Assembly: GCA_964406095.1 (NCBI GenBank)
Contig: CAYOQJ010000099.1
Coordinates: 50,680-114,679 of the forward strand
Length of the DNA stretch: 64,000 nucleotides
From: M55B167 sp964406095
GTDB lineage: Bacteria > Verrucomicrobiota > Kiritimatiellia > RFP12 > UBA1067
Direction of reading: 5' to 3'
In this document: positions 1-8,793 of the stretch, one piece after another
Layout of the letters: every line of letters starts with the position of its first letter
Position numbering within the stretch: the first letter of the stretch is position 1
Made by a program: the position numbers and the translations under genes
Notes under the pieces: model-generated
What the model saw: the letters and a program-made list of their open reading frames with translations, nothing else
What the model was told of the DNA's origin: nothing
Database searches by the model: none

Positions 1-1
1 A

Positions 2-1183
2 GACAACCTGGCTGAAGCCGGGGGCGAGCTGTTGGAAGAGTGGCCCGCTGACGGACCACAAATTCTCTGGTCTATCGAGGTTGGTGACGGCCACGCCATG
101 CCCTCACTTCACAACGGCACTCTCTACCTGCTTGACTATGACGAAGCACGCCGGGGTGACGCCCTGCGTGCCCTTAATGCTGATACAGGACAGGAGCGCT
201 GGCACCATCTTTACCCGGTCAAAACCAAACGCAACCACGGAATATCGCGTACAGTCGCAGCCTGCAACGGTGAGTATGTCGCCAGTATCGGTCCGCAATG
301 CCATGTACTCTGCCTGGAGGCCGAGGAAGGAAAATACAACTGGGGTTTCAGCATGCGCCACCTCTACGGAACTGAAGTTCCTCTTTGGTATACCGGGCAG
401 TGTCCTTTAATCGACGAGGGCACAGTGATTCTCGCGCCTGCTGGCGAAGATGTGCTGATCTGCGGCATAGATGCCAAAAGCGGTCAGACGGTTTTTACAA
501 CACCCCAGCCCGGCAAACTGAAAATGTCACACTCATCGATGATACAAATGAGTGTGGGCGGCTGCAAACAATATATTTACGCCGCTCTCGGAGGCATTGT
601 GGGCATTGCCGCAGATGGAGAACAGCGCGGGAAGATACTCTGGCAGACAGATAGTTTCAACGCCTCGGTGATTGCGCCCTCGCCACTGATACTGGATGAC
701 GGTCGTTTTTTCATGACTGCCGGTTACGGCTATGGAGGGGTTATGTATCAGGTTGAAAAAATTGAAGACGAATGGCAAATCCGTGAACTGTTCCGCAAGA
801 CAAAGAAAGAATTTGCCAGCGAACAGCAGACCCCGCTTTACCTCAATGGTCTACTCTACACAGTGCTACCCAGCGATGGCGGTGCCAAGCGGCAGCAACT
901 CACCTGTATGACACCGCAGGGGGAAATTCTATGGCACAGCGGCCAAAAAGACCGCTTCGGACTGGGCCCGTATCTGGGCACCCCCGACGGATATATGTTT
1001 CTGCTTGACGATACCGGCACTCTGACACTTGCCAGAGTGGGTCGCGAGGGTTATAAACGTCTGGCTCATCACGCCCTGATGGCACAGCAGGGTCGTGACG
1101 CCTGGGGTCCGATGATATTGACGGATGGATCTCTGCTGTTACGCGACAGCACCCGCATCTTCTGTTTAAAGGTTACACGGTAA
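2..1183 (+). CDS. PQQ-like beta-propeller protein, 5' end outside window
   Basis: The reading frame is open to the first base of the window and reads DNLAEAGGELLEEWPADGPQ, which resembles the start of many 'WRGP(N)RDG' PQQ-like propeller proteins after the signal peptide. The true start is therefore probably upstream, and the TTG at 32 is not credible as a start. Blade-type motifs follow ('ALNADTGQERW', 'GIDAKSGQTVF', 'GEILWHSG'), as in PQQ_2/PQQ_3 repeats of outer-membrane-assembly or dehydrogenase-like propellers. Such proteins are usually secreted and common next to sulfatases in Planctomycetes, Verrucomicrobia and Lentisphaerae, where their role is mostly unknown; PQQ is often not bound. 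The gene converges on the NYN gene with about 54 bases between. Family call is confident; function is not known. Confidence 0.8.
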   Translation, partial: DNLAEAGGELLEEWPADGPQILWSIEVGDGHAMPSLHNGTLYLLDYDEARRGDALRALNADTGQERWHHLYPVKTKRNHGISRTVAACNGEYVASIGPQCHVLCLEAEEGKYNWGFSMRHLYGTEVPLWYTGQCPLIDEGTVILAPAGEDVLICGIDAKSGQTVFTTPQPGKLKMSHSSMIQMSVGGCKQYIYAALGGIVGIAADGEQRGKILWQTDSFNASVIAPSPLILDDGRFFMTAGYGYGGVMYQVEKIEDEWQIRELFRKTKKEFASEQQTPLYLNGLLYTVLPSDGGAKRQQLTCMTPQGEILWHSGQKDRFGLGPYLGTPDGYMFLLDDTGTLTLARVGREGYKRLAHHALMAQQGRDAWGPMILTDGSLLLRDSTRIFCLKVTR

Positions 1184-1237
1184 GTGCTGACATAGCAAAA
1201 ACTCCGTTTGAACTTCAAATATATTCGACAGCTTCGA

Positions 1238-2050
1238 TTATCCGCCTTCCGCGCTGACGCGGTGTTTGCTACGACACTCTGAGCAGTAGAAATAGGGTTT
1301 ATCCCAAGTAGTCTCCTCCTCTTTGCCACAGGTATCACATGCGCGTACCTGTTTGCGATGTTCACTGCGGCAATTCGAACAGAAGAATTCCGGGCCGGCC
1401 CAGGTGGTCTCTTCTTCTCGGCCGCAGTTCTTGCAGACGCGTTTCCTTTCCGACCGCACCAATTTGATATCATCGGAACGTTCATCCAAAAATAGCGGCG
1501 GCAGATCCTGAATGCCAGGTGTTGTAAGCATCATTACACTCGTCAGATTTTTATCATTCAGATTGTTCATGCAAACCATCTGAACCCGCTTACCCAGCGC
1601 ACGCACCCTTTTCAGCAACGGGATGTAATCGGCATCGCCGCCCACCAGCACCGCCACATCAAATGCACCGGGCAACATGGCGTAAAACATCATCGCGGAT
1701 GAGAGCGCCACATTAACCCATTTATCATCCGGGCGCGCATTCGGCTCACGCCTGAAATCTATCTCCAGAATCTCGGTATCATAGGCGCACTGCATCGAAA
1801 GAAACTCATAAAAAGCTCGTTGCTTCGCAGGATTATACCCCTGTTTGTTGACAGGAATTGTGCCAAAATAATTCGTGCGCACCACATCAACCTCAGAGTC
1901 CATCATTTCCGCCATGTGAAGGGCAATTATATCCGGTATCCTCTTGTAATCGATCTCAAACCCACTCTCTTCGCCTAGTGCTTCGAAAAGTTCCTGACGA
2001 CTGTGATACAACCAGCTTCCATCGACAAATATCATTGCTTTTACAGACAT
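1238..2050 (-). CDS. NYN-domain (PIN-like) protein with two tandem zinc ribbons
   Basis: Residues 1-190 match an NYN domain: 'MIFVDGSWLY' supplies the first acidic residue (D10) and 'LVGGDADYIPLLKRV' the conserved second acidic cluster (D139, D141). The family is a PIN-like fold in which some members are metal-dependent ribonucleases. After residue 200 come two near-identical CxxC...CxxC ribbons (C206/C209 with C224/C227, and C238/C241 with C256/C259). Each carries the same 'EEETTW' linker, so the second arose by duplication. Ribbons of this kind bind Zn and usually contact nucleic acid or protein. A good ribosome site (AGGAAAGG) precedes the ATG. RNA cleavage is an inference from the fold. 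The gene stands alone, downstream of a coiled-coil membrane protein and separated from it by 154 AT-rich bases. Confidence 0.8.
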   Translation of the reverse strand: MSVKAMIFVDGSWLYHSRQELFEALGEESGFEIDYKRIPDIIALHMAEMMDSEVDVVRTNYFGTIPVNKQGYNPAKQRAFYEFLSMQCAYDTEILEIDFRREPNARPDDKWVNVALSSAMMFYAMLPGAFDVAVLVGGDADYIPLLKRVRALGKRVQMVCMNNLNDKNLTSVMMLTTPGIQDLPPLFLDERSDDIKLVRSERKRVCKNCGREEETTWAGPEFFCSNCRSEHRKQVRACDTCGKEEETTWDKPYFYCSECRSKHRVSAEGG

Positions 2051-2204
2051 GACACGACCTTTCCTCTCTTATCTATACTTTTTATTGCAATTTAATAATT
2101 TATTATCCCTGAATATATTATTGCCCTTTTGCTTAATACGCTCAGGAAATTCCGGAAATTCAAAAAAATATAATGTCCCAACATCGCCACTCCGAGAAGC
2201 CCTT

Positions 2205-3350
2205 TTATTTTGGGACAAATATACGCCACGGTAGCTCGCCGCCGTTTTTCATTTTCAGAGTCAGCACCCCCGCCCTCATGTTCTGCGGAGGATGCGGTGC
2301 TACAACACCGGCCCGAACCACCGCAGGAGCTTTTTTTGTCGGAGTCGGCAAACTTCCCGCTGCGCCGACCTTTCCACTCAGATTATTTGATGTATTCCTG
2401 GATTCGACGACGGCTTCCGCATCCGCTATCGACGGCTTGCCGCTGCTGTTTTCACTCTTTCGCTTCACTTGTTTTTCACGCTCCATTTCAGCGTGTTCCG
2501 CCGCCATACGAAGTGCCAAAGCCCTTTCCTCTGCCTGCAAAGCCTGATCTTTCCGCTCTTTCGCCGCACGCCGTTGTGCGACTTCGGCGGCCAGCCTTTC
2601 AGCCTTTATCCGTTCGGCCGCCTCACGATCAGCCGCCGCCTTGCGGGCCAGCGCAAGGGCCTCCTCCACAACCTTGGAATGTCCTTTAGATATTTTCTCC
2701 GTCGAAGAGGTCGGCCCTTGCTCTTTTCTCAGCAACTCTTCAACCTTGCGATTCTGTTCTTTTATAGCCGCCAGTTCCGCTTTGAGCTCAATCACCGCCG
2801 GATCGGAAACCGCTGAACGCGTCGGCTCCTGACGCGGCTGCGATGCAACCGATGCCACGGCCCGCTCGTCCTCCGAAGCACCCGTTTTCTTACGACTCTT
2901 CAGCGTTTCTTCCTGCATCCTGATCATAGCGCGTGACATCTCGCGCAACGACTCTTCAAGTGCTGTAGAACTTTGAACTGCAGGGGCCGAAGCGGCAGGT
3001 TGCGATGCCGACGTGAACTGCGGTGCGTGCCCTCGATCAGCCACTACCTCAACCAGTTTATTCTGCATGTCAGTCATGTTTTTTAACATGGAAACTCCGG
3101 CAAACAGAAAACCTACAACCACCACCCCGAGAATAGCCGCAAACCCGATTGTCAGCTGCACAACCCTCCTGCGTGCCTGCCTGCGCTCAGCATCGATATA
3201 CTCCTGAAAAGCCTGAAGAACAGGGAAAGAGTCGCCGCCGCTCTGCTGTGCCTGATACATTGTTATCAGGTCGCCGCCACTCCCGTTGGTTGCCTCTGGC
3301 ATCCGACGCGGCGGCACTTCACCATCAAATTTGCCGTTTTTATCGTTCAT
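2205..3350 (-). CDS. Single-pass membrane protein with long charged coiled coil, unknown function
   Basis: I do not recognise a family. The first 60 residues are hydrophilic. One clear membrane segment follows (about residues 66-88, 'LTIGFAAILGVVVVGFLFAG'), then a region rich in Ala, Glu, Lys, Arg and Gln (about 100-310) with heptad-like spacing, such as 'LKAELAAIKEQNRKVEELLRKE' and the Ala/Arg/Glu-rich stretch after it. The C-terminal part is basic and Pro/Gly-rich. The layout resembles TolA-like or cell-envelope spacer proteins, with the coiled coil probably on the outer side, but no TolA domain is seen. A four-codon open frame lies directly before the ATG (see separate entry). No enzymatic motif is visible. 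Confidence 0.6.
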   Translation of the reverse strand: MNDKNGKFDGEVPPRRMPEATNGSGGDLITMYQAQQSGGDSFPVLQAFQEYIDAERRQARRRVVQLTIGFAAILGVVVVGFLFAGVSMLKNMTDMQNKLVEVVADRGHAPQFTSASQPAASAPAVQSSTALEESLREMSRAMIRMQEETLKSRKKTGASEDERAVASVASQPRQEPTRSAVSDPAVIELKAELAAIKEQNRKVEELLRKEQGPTSSTEKISKGHSKVVEEALALARKAAADREAAERIKAERLAAEVAQRRAAKERKDQALQAEERALALRMAAEHAEMEREKQVKRKSENSSGKPSIADAEAVVESRNTSNNLSGKVGAAGSLPTPTKKAPAVVRAGVVAPHPPQNMRAGVLTLKMKNGGELPWRIFVPK

Positions 3351-3364
3351 TAACGCTTAATCAT
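3350..3364 (-). promoter_or_regulatory. Possible four-codon leader frame overlapping the next start
   Basis: Upstream of the membrane-protein gene, the minus strand reads GAGGTGAATACTATATG followed by ATT AAG CGT TAA. The TAA overlaps the ATG of the gene (TAATG). The GAGGTG is well placed for the ATG of the mini-frame (peptide MIKR) and too distant for the gene itself. Translation of the gene may therefore depend on termination-reinitiation. This is a sequence observation; the mechanism is inference. Confidence 0.35.
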
Positions 3365-3459
3365 ATAGTATTCACCTCATTGAATAAAGCGTAATTTTTA
3401 TTTTTTAAACCTTTGTCAACCGCAATTCTTCAGACATCCCGATGCTCAAGGCAGCTGGC

Positions 3460-4230
3460 TCAAACATGTCCGGTGCAAGCGAACTCCATGCCCGGCTTAC
3501 TGAAAGTCACATGGTTGTGATAGGTGGCGTATTCGGTGACAATCGCACCTTGTGGACCGGCTATCTGACCGTGCCAGGATTCCGGATCCTGCAGAGTATA
3601 AATCACTTTCTCAGATTTTGCAGAACGGGTCAGGCCGAACTTCGATTTCATCCAGGATTCACCAAATCCCCAGGGACGTTTGTCCGCCGGCAGCTCACTC
3701 AGAGAGACTTCACTGCCCTCACCCTTGTATTCACCGAAAAAAGTGACCTCACCATAACGCACCTGCCACGACTCCATCTTGGGGCCATAGCCCTCATTGC
3801 CGCCAATATGACGGTGCTCCGGCAAGGTCTGTCCCGGCAGAAGATAGATATCATGACCGAGATAGCCAAACTTCTGTTCAGCGAATTCACCCTTATACTG
3901 TTTAGAGCCATGCTCTTTGTACATCCCCTTATCATTGATCCAGAATATACCGCCCATGCCAAGTTTCAAAATATCGCCCTGCAGAAAATCGGCGACCCAG
4001 AACTGGTCGGTTTTGAGAACCTGTGGCACCGGGTAATTGAATCTTTCAAACATATCAAAGTAGAGTTGTTTGACAGCGGCTATATCCAGTTTTCCATCCT
4101 TATACATATCTTCCCTCTTTATTTTACAGTTTGAACATGATCTGCCTCCCAACGATCTACACCCTACACCAAAAGCCAGACCGGCTCCGAGGGCAGTTGT
4201 TATAGCATCTCTGCGAGTTAATTTTTGCAT
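3460..4230 (-). CDS. Tat-exported cupin protein, D-lyxose isomerase-like
   Basis: The N terminus 'MQKLTRRDAITTALGAGLAFGVGC' has a twin-arginine motif and ends in a lipobox-like cysteine, so the protein is probably exported folded and lipid-anchored. The body has cupin metal-site features: 'LLPGQTLPEHRHIG', an 'ESW' followed by 'YGEVTFFGEY', and a late 'TYHNHVTFS' segment that could give another His ligand. This layout resembles the D-lyxose ketol-isomerase/cupin family, which uses Mn or another divalent metal to interconvert ketose and aldose sugars. The sequence alone does not fix the substrate. An AGG ribosome site lies before the ATG. It has no obvious operon partner, but a sugar-isomerising role would suit this carbohydrate-rich region. 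Confidence 0.6.
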   Translation of the reverse strand: MQKLTRRDAITTALGAGLAFGVGCRSLGGRSCSNCKIKREDMYKDGKLDIAAVKQLYFDMFERFNYPVPQVLKTDQFWVADFLQGDILKLGMGGIFWINDKGMYKEHGSKQYKGEFAEQKFGYLGHDIYLLPGQTLPEHRHIGGNEGYGPKMESWQVRYGEVTFFGEYKGEGSEVSLSELPADKRPWGFGESWMKSKFGLTRSAKSEKVIYTLQDPESWHGQIAGPQGAIVTEYATYHNHVTFSKPGMEFACTGHV

Positions 4231-4390
4231 AGTTCTACCTTTCTTTTTCCCATTAAATTTATACTGTAAAAATATCGTCCTGACAGTGTGTAGCCCCCCA
4301 CCACAGCGGTAACTAAAACCTTTTTCTCAACCGGACAAAAACTCATCTGCCGCCCCACACACACCGGCCGACAGTACCGATAATCTATCA

Positions 4391-6010
4391 TCAATCCGTC
4401 AGGGTGGCGCGCAAAGCTATGAATCCGGCATCAGCCAGCGGAATCGTGGCACGCCACTCCTCCAGCCCATTGTTCTGACCGATAAATTCCGCAGTAATTC
4501 CTGTGGCGGACCAGGCATTCGTAAGAGTTGGAGCCCAGATCGGTTCAAGAATAACATCAACTGCATCAACATCTTTTTTGTAGCTGACGGAGAAAAGTCC
4601 CGGCGCGGCGGATGGCACAATAACCAACAAATCGGAGGTAGTAACAGGCTGCATCGCCGATAGCCCGCAAGCGTATTTCAACAAATTCGCCACACCGTCA
4701 TCGGCCGGTGCATCCTCCGGTTCACGCTGATTCAACGGGACCGACTGTGATGCCAACCAACTGCTGAAAGTCAACGGTGGGATAATGCCCTCGTTGAAGA
4801 ACCGAATATTGTCAACCGCAATATCCGAAGTAAAACCGCTACCGATTACCGCTCTCAACCGCACAATGATATTACCGGAAAAAGCCGAAAGATCAACCAC
4901 CCCCTCTGACCAGGGCACGTTGGCTGCAGTATGCTGCTCCCCCACGCGACTCCAAAGAGCCTGATGCCAGGAGCCATCATAAACATCGACATAAAGAGCC
5001 CCCATGCTTGATCCATACATCTGATAATCAAAGGCCATTGCAGGAACATTGAGCGACTCAATATTGAAAACCGTCTCGATTGCCGAAGTTTGCGCCGGAT
5101 AACGATCGGTCGCCTCAGCGTAAATGTAGTAGTTGCCATCCGAAGCACTGTAAGGTCCGGTTTGCAAAGATGGTGTTACCCCGGAGTTTCTGCTCCAGTT
5201 GAAATCGTTGTCAATCGAGTCGAACCAGAAACCGAAACCGCTCTCAAAACTCTCCGCTTTGAGAAGAACCGGTTCGGGCACGTCAAGCACCGTAACCGCC
5301 TTTTGGGCACTTTTGCCATCGAATGAAACCTGTATTGTTACAGTGGTGTCTTGCTCTACCGCGCCGGCGGTCAGCTCTCCGGAATCCACACCGGCACAGT
5401 TCGCAACACCGGAAGAGATGTACTCACCAATATAACTTTCGATCTCCGCAATAAACTGAAGCTCCTCTCCTCCGTCTGCATAACGGGCGGTAAAATTCCA
5501 TGGCTGTGTATTTTTGGAAGGCCAGTAGACAGCAGCGTAGGGATAATCATACAGAGTGCCGTTCAACCCTTTTTTGGCAAACAGCTTTTCCGGCGAGTCA
5601 TCAAGCACATCAGCTTCGACATAGCACATGACCAGCCGACGCCTCTGCATCCAAGCTTCAAAGTTCGGACGAGCTATATAGGATTCCAAATCATCGCAGA
5701 ACGCACAGGCTGAATGCCCCCAGATGTAAACCAGCGGAATATCATAGAGATCAGAGTCGGCCTTGGCACTCATCAAATCTGTGCGCCACTGTGCCACATC
5801 AGCCGTACCCGTAATCAACCACTGCGCCATAGCGGTTAAATCAATGGAACTGCTGTCAGAATAGTGCCCAATACATGTGTAATTTGTCGCAGTAAATTCA
5901 GCCACGGCATCCGGACCGCTAATTTCCAGAAAACTCAAAACCGGAGTCGCATTAACAACACCACAAATTAACGCAGACACCACCGCTATATGAATTGGCA
6001 TACATCTCAT
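4391..6010 (-). CDS. Secreted protein: thioredoxin-like region, MAM/jelly-roll-like region, Verrucomicrobia-type C-terminal module
   Basis: A signal peptide ends near residue 21. Residues about 90-200 contain 'VYIWGHSACAFCDDLESYI' with a CxxC pair (C102/C105) and a following 'YPYAAVYWPS', consistent with a thioredoxin-like fold. Residues about 255-410 read as a beta-rich MAM or discoidin-like domain ('ESFESGFGFWFDSIDNDFNWSR', 'MAFDYQMYGSSMGALYVDVYDG'). The last ~125 residues begin 'PADDGVANLLKYACGLSAM' and end in a beta-sandwich-like stretch. This type of module is common at the C terminus of secreted Verrucomicrobia proteins and is shared with the 2435-aa protein at 13.9-21.2 kb. Start choice is supported by AGAGGC before the ATG. 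A role as thiol-active surface protein is only inference. Confidence 0.6.
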   Translation of the reverse strand: MRCMPIHIAVVSALICGVVNATPVLSFLEISGPDAVAEFTATNYTCIGHYSDSSSIDLTAMAQWLITGTADVAQWRTDLMSAKADSDLYDIPLVYIWGHSACAFCDDLESYIARPNFEAWMQRRRLVMCYVEADVLDDSPEKLFAKKGLNGTLYDYPYAAVYWPSKNTQPWNFTARYADGGEELQFIAEIESYIGEYISSGVANCAGVDSGELTAGAVEQDTTVTIQVSFDGKSAQKAVTVLDVPEPVLLKAESFESGFGFWFDSIDNDFNWSRNSGVTPSLQTGPYSASDGNYYIYAEATDRYPAQTSAIETVFNIESLNVPAMAFDYQMYGSSMGALYVDVYDGSWHQALWSRVGEQHTAANVPWSEGVVDLSAFSGNIIVRLRAVIGSGFTSDIAVDNIRFFNEGIIPPLTFSSWLASQSVPLNQREPEDAPADDGVANLLKYACGLSAMQPVTTSDLLVIVPSAAPGLFSVSYKKDVDAVDVILEPIWAPTLTNAWSATGITAEFIGQNNGLEEWRATIPLADAGFIALRATLTD

Positions 6011-6184
6011 AATAAGCCTCTGAATTTTTCAGTTATCCAGACTTGTTTCTTAGTATACCTCACAAAGACCCCTTAGCTCAACTCTCTTTTTTCATGCTTT
6101 TTTGCAGTGTATTTTAAATTTAAATCCTGTATACTGGTTGGGATTTTTACTTTTAGTGATTTATCTTTTTCAAAAGGAGAACAA

Positions 6185-6850
6185 ATGGAAATTCCCGCTG
6201 ATATACTCGGGCGTATGCGCAAAAGCGGTGCTGCCGCCGGATTTGCGCCAGAGAACGCCGAAGAGGCTGTCCAGCTGGCACGGGCTCTGCTGGCCGGCGG
6301 CGTTGATGTTATCGAACTGACATTACGTACACCGGAGGCACTTGAGGGTTTGCGCTGCATCTGTGCAGAGGTGCCGGAGATACTGGTGATCGCCGGCACA
6401 GTTTTGACCCCCGAGCAGGCTGTCGCAGTCAAGAAGGCCGGGGCTCAGGTGGCAGTGGCCCCGGGAACAAACCTGCGGGTTGTGCGTAAGGCACAGGAGA
6501 TTGGACTGCCATTCATGCCGGGCATTACCACACCTACCGAGCTTGAATCGGTGATTGAAGCTGGCTGCCGCTTTGTTAAATTTTTCCCGGCAGAACCGAG
6601 CGGCGGCATCCCTTACTTACGCAGTATGGCGGCTCCATACAAACATCTGGGCATCCGCTATTTTCCGCTGGGAGGGCTTAATCTCGAAAACATTGTCGGC
6701 TATCTGCGTGAGGATAATGTTCCAATTGCGGGCGGTTCCTGGTTGACCAAACGTGAACTGATAAAGAACGGTGACTGGGCGGCGATCACCGCCAGAGCGA
6801 CGGAACTTCGCAGCATACTGGATCAGGCCGGAGTATGTAACCGCGAGTGA
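6185..6850 (+). CDS. eda: KDPG/KHG aldolase (2-keto-3-deoxy-6-phosphogluconate aldolase)
   Basis: This class I aldolase splits 2-keto-3-deoxy-6-phosphogluconate (or KDPGal) to pyruvate and glyceraldehyde-3-phosphate. The 221-residue length is normal for the family. Visible catalytic features are E44 in 'DVIELTLRTP', R48 in the same segment, and the Schiff-base lysine K132 in 'CRFVKFFPAEP'. 'GTVLTPEQA' and 'PGITTPTE' are also family-typical. Open frame extends upstream, but the ATG at 6185 follows AAAAGGAGA at ideal spacing and gives the normal N terminus. KDG kinase follows after 52 bases with its own ribosome site, so the two form a keto-deoxy sugar-acid pathway. The substrate may be uronates or 3,6-anhydro-galactose-derived acids given the neighbouring algal-polysaccharide genes (inference). 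Confidence 0.92.
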   Translation: MEIPADILGRMRKSGAAAGFAPENAEEAVQLARALLAGGVDVIELTLRTPEALEGLRCICAEVPEILVIAGTVLTPEQAVAVKKAGAQVAVAPGTNLRVVRKAQEIGLPFMPGITTPTELESVIEAGCRFVKFFPAEPSGGIPYLRSMAAPYKHLGIRYFPLGGLNLENIVGYLREDNVPIAGGSWLTKRELIKNGDWAAITARATELRSILDQAGVCNRE

Positions 6851-6902
6851 TTTGTCTAGCAAACGTGTATCCTGAGGGATGCTGGATATAGGAGAATTAT
6901 CA

Positions 6903-7991
6903 ATGCAATATGTTGTAACTTTCGGGGAAATCATGGGGCGCATGGCTGCACCGGAGAACTTGCGACTACGCCAGAGCCGCACTATGGATGTAACCTATGC
7001 CGGAGCTGAAGCGAGCGTGGCTTCTTCAATAGCTCTGTTCGGCGGTAGAGCACGCTATATTACGGCACTGCCGAAACACTCGCTGGCCGATGCAGTGATG
7101 GACACTTTGCGGATGGTCGGCATCGACACACAGTTTATCCTGCGCACCGATACCGGTCGACTCGGGCTCTATTTTCTGGAGACCGGTGCCAACCAACGGC
7201 CGAGTAATGTCATCTACGACCGTGCAGATTCAGCAGTCAGCCTGGCCTCTGCTGATCAATACGACTGGAAAGGCATTTTTACCGATGCGCAGTGGCTACA
7301 CATCAGCGGCATCACACCAGCTCTCTCAAAAACAGCGGCGGAGGCCACGCTGACAGCCGCACGCAAAGCCAAGGCATCCGGTGTGAATATATCCTGCGAC
7401 CTGAACTTCCGTAAAAAACTCTGGCAGTGGAATTTGGCGCGTCAGCCACGTGAACTGGCCGGAGAAACCATGCGTGAAATACTGCCGTATGTGGATGTTG
7501 TAATAGCCAATGAAGAGGATTGTGCAGATGTTCTGGGCATTCAGGCTACCGAAACCGATGTGGATGCGGGCGACCTCAACACAGAACGTTATCCCGACGT
7601 CGCACGCCAAGTGGTCAAACTCTTTCCGAATGTAAGCAAAGTAGCAATCACGCTGCGCGAAAGCATCTCAGCATCTCACAACAACTGGGGTGCCATGCTC
7701 TATGACGCAGAACAAGAAAAACCATTTTTCGCTCCGCTCGATGCTGACGGCAATTACACCCCCTACCAAATCAGAAATATTGTTGACCGGGTCGGTGGTG
7801 GCGACTCTTTCGCCGGTGGTCTGATTTTCGCACTGATCACCCCGGAGCTCAGCGAACCGCAGACAGCGTTGCGGTACGCAGTGGCTGCCTCCTGCCTGAA
7901 GCACTCTATCAAGGGTGATGTCAACTGGTCGACCCGCGCTGAAGTGGAAAGGTTGACGGGTGGCTCCGCGTCAGGACGTGTGGTTCGCTGA
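6903..7991 (+). CDS. kdgK: 2-keto-3-deoxygluconate kinase (PfkB family)
   Basis: This PfkB-type sugar kinase would phosphorylate KDG (or 2-keto-3-deoxygalactonate) to feed the aldolase encoded just upstream. The N terminus 'VVTFGEIMGRMAAPE' and 'GAEASVASSIALFGG' form the substrate side. 'ISCDLNFRKKLW' is typical of KDG kinases, and the C-terminal signature 'VDRVGGGDSFAGGL' holds the catalytic base (D301). Length is 362 residues. An in-frame ATG at 6879 exists, but GGAGAATTATCA sits directly before the ATG at 6903, so that start was chosen. The eda-kdgK pair is a coherent operon. Confidence 0.9.
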   Translation: MQYVVTFGEIMGRMAAPENLRLRQSRTMDVTYAGAEASVASSIALFGGRARYITALPKHSLADAVMDTLRMVGIDTQFILRTDTGRLGLYFLETGANQRPSNVIYDRADSAVSLASADQYDWKGIFTDAQWLHISGITPALSKTAAEATLTAARKAKASGVNISCDLNFRKKLWQWNLARQPRELAGETMREILPYVDVVIANEEDCADVLGIQATETDVDAGDLNTERYPDVARQVVKLFPNVSKVAITLRESISASHNNWGAMLYDAEQEKPFFAPLDADGNYTPYQIRNIVDRVGGGDSFAGGLIFALITPELSEPQTALRYAVAASCLKHSIKGDVNWSTRAEVERLTGGSASGRVVR

Positions 7992-8166
7992 GGTCTCATG
8001 ATCAGAATAAAACAACATCGCATAATTCGCGCTTATGCACTTCAGGATGTGCCCACCCTTTCACGGTTTGATTTGACAAATTTACCGGAATAGTGTTCAC
8101 TCTCTCTGTAATTGTAAATCATAATGACGATGACGACCGCAGGGCCGTTATCAGGAGGAAAAAATC

Positions 8167-8685
8167 ATGTCAAAAAAAGAGAAAATCATCAATGTTCTCA
8201 ATCAGGCTCGCGCCATGGAACTGCAAGCTATCGGTCAGTACATGAATCAGCATTACGGGTTGGATGATTCCGATTTCGGTGAACTGGCAGCCAAGGTCAA
8301 ATTGATCGCTATCGATGAAATGCAGCATGCTGAGCGTTTCGCCGAACGCGTCAAGGAGCTGGGCGGCGAACCGACCCCGGATATGTCAGACGCAGTCACA
8401 AAGGGCCAGAAGGTTCAGGACATCTTTCCTTTTGACGCCAAACTGGAAGATGACACGGTGGATTGTTACAACGAATTTCTGAAAACTTGCGTTGAAAACG
8501 GTGACAGCATCAGTGCTAGAATCTTCGAAGAAATCATCGATGAAGAACAGGAGCACTTCAACTACTTTGACAATGTCCGTGGACATATCGAAAATCTCGG
8601 CCCCGCCTATCTGGCACGGATCGCAGGCACATCATCGGCCACAGGACTTAACACCATGGGTTTCGTGGCCCGTAAATCAGAGTAA
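8167..8685 (+). CDS. bfr: Bacterioferritin
   Basis: The protein is an iron-storage four-helix ferritin that oxidises Fe(II) at a di-iron site. All six ferroxidase ligands are seen at the classical positions: E18, E51, H54, E94, E127 and H130. The heme-ligand methionine M52 ('AIDEMQHAERF') is also present, so a heme-binding bacterioferritin is likely rather than a plain ferritin. Length (172) is slightly above the usual ~158 because of a C-terminal tail 'GTSSATGLNTMGFVARKSE'. A strong ribosome site (AGGAGG) lies before the ATG. It appears monocistronic and is followed by a hairpin at 8724-8748. Confidence 0.93.
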   Translation: MSKKEKIINVLNQARAMELQAIGQYMNQHYGLDDSDFGELAAKVKLIAIDEMQHAERFAERVKELGGEPTPDMSDAVTKGQKVQDIFPFDAKLEDDTVDCYNEFLKTCVENGDSISARIFEEIIDEEQEHFNYFDNVRGHIENLGPAYLARIAGTSSATGLNTMGFVARKSE

Positions 8686-8723
8686 CGGCAGTTAGAGTAG
8701 AGCAAGATGTAACTAAACTGTCA

Positions 8724-8748
8724 CGTATCCGGTTGAAAACCGAATACG
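8724..8748. terminator. Hairpin between bfr and the giant gene
   Basis: CGTATCCGGTT and AACCGAATACG can pair (10 of 11 positions) across a GAA loop. The hairpin lies between the 3' ends of two convergent genes and could end transcription from both sides. There is no T-run, so it is a weak candidate. Confidence 0.35.
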
Positions 8749-8793
8749 CAACACGTGGCTGTGTGCCGCACAACAGATCCGCACAATCTCACA

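Noticed and set aside
6102..6135. TTGCAG...TATACT as promoter of the aldolase gene
   Set aside because: The spacing is 22 bases, too long; TATACT alone is not enough.
8073..8101. TTGACA upstream of bfr as a promoter
   Set aside because: No acceptable -10 sequence at 16-18 bases distance.
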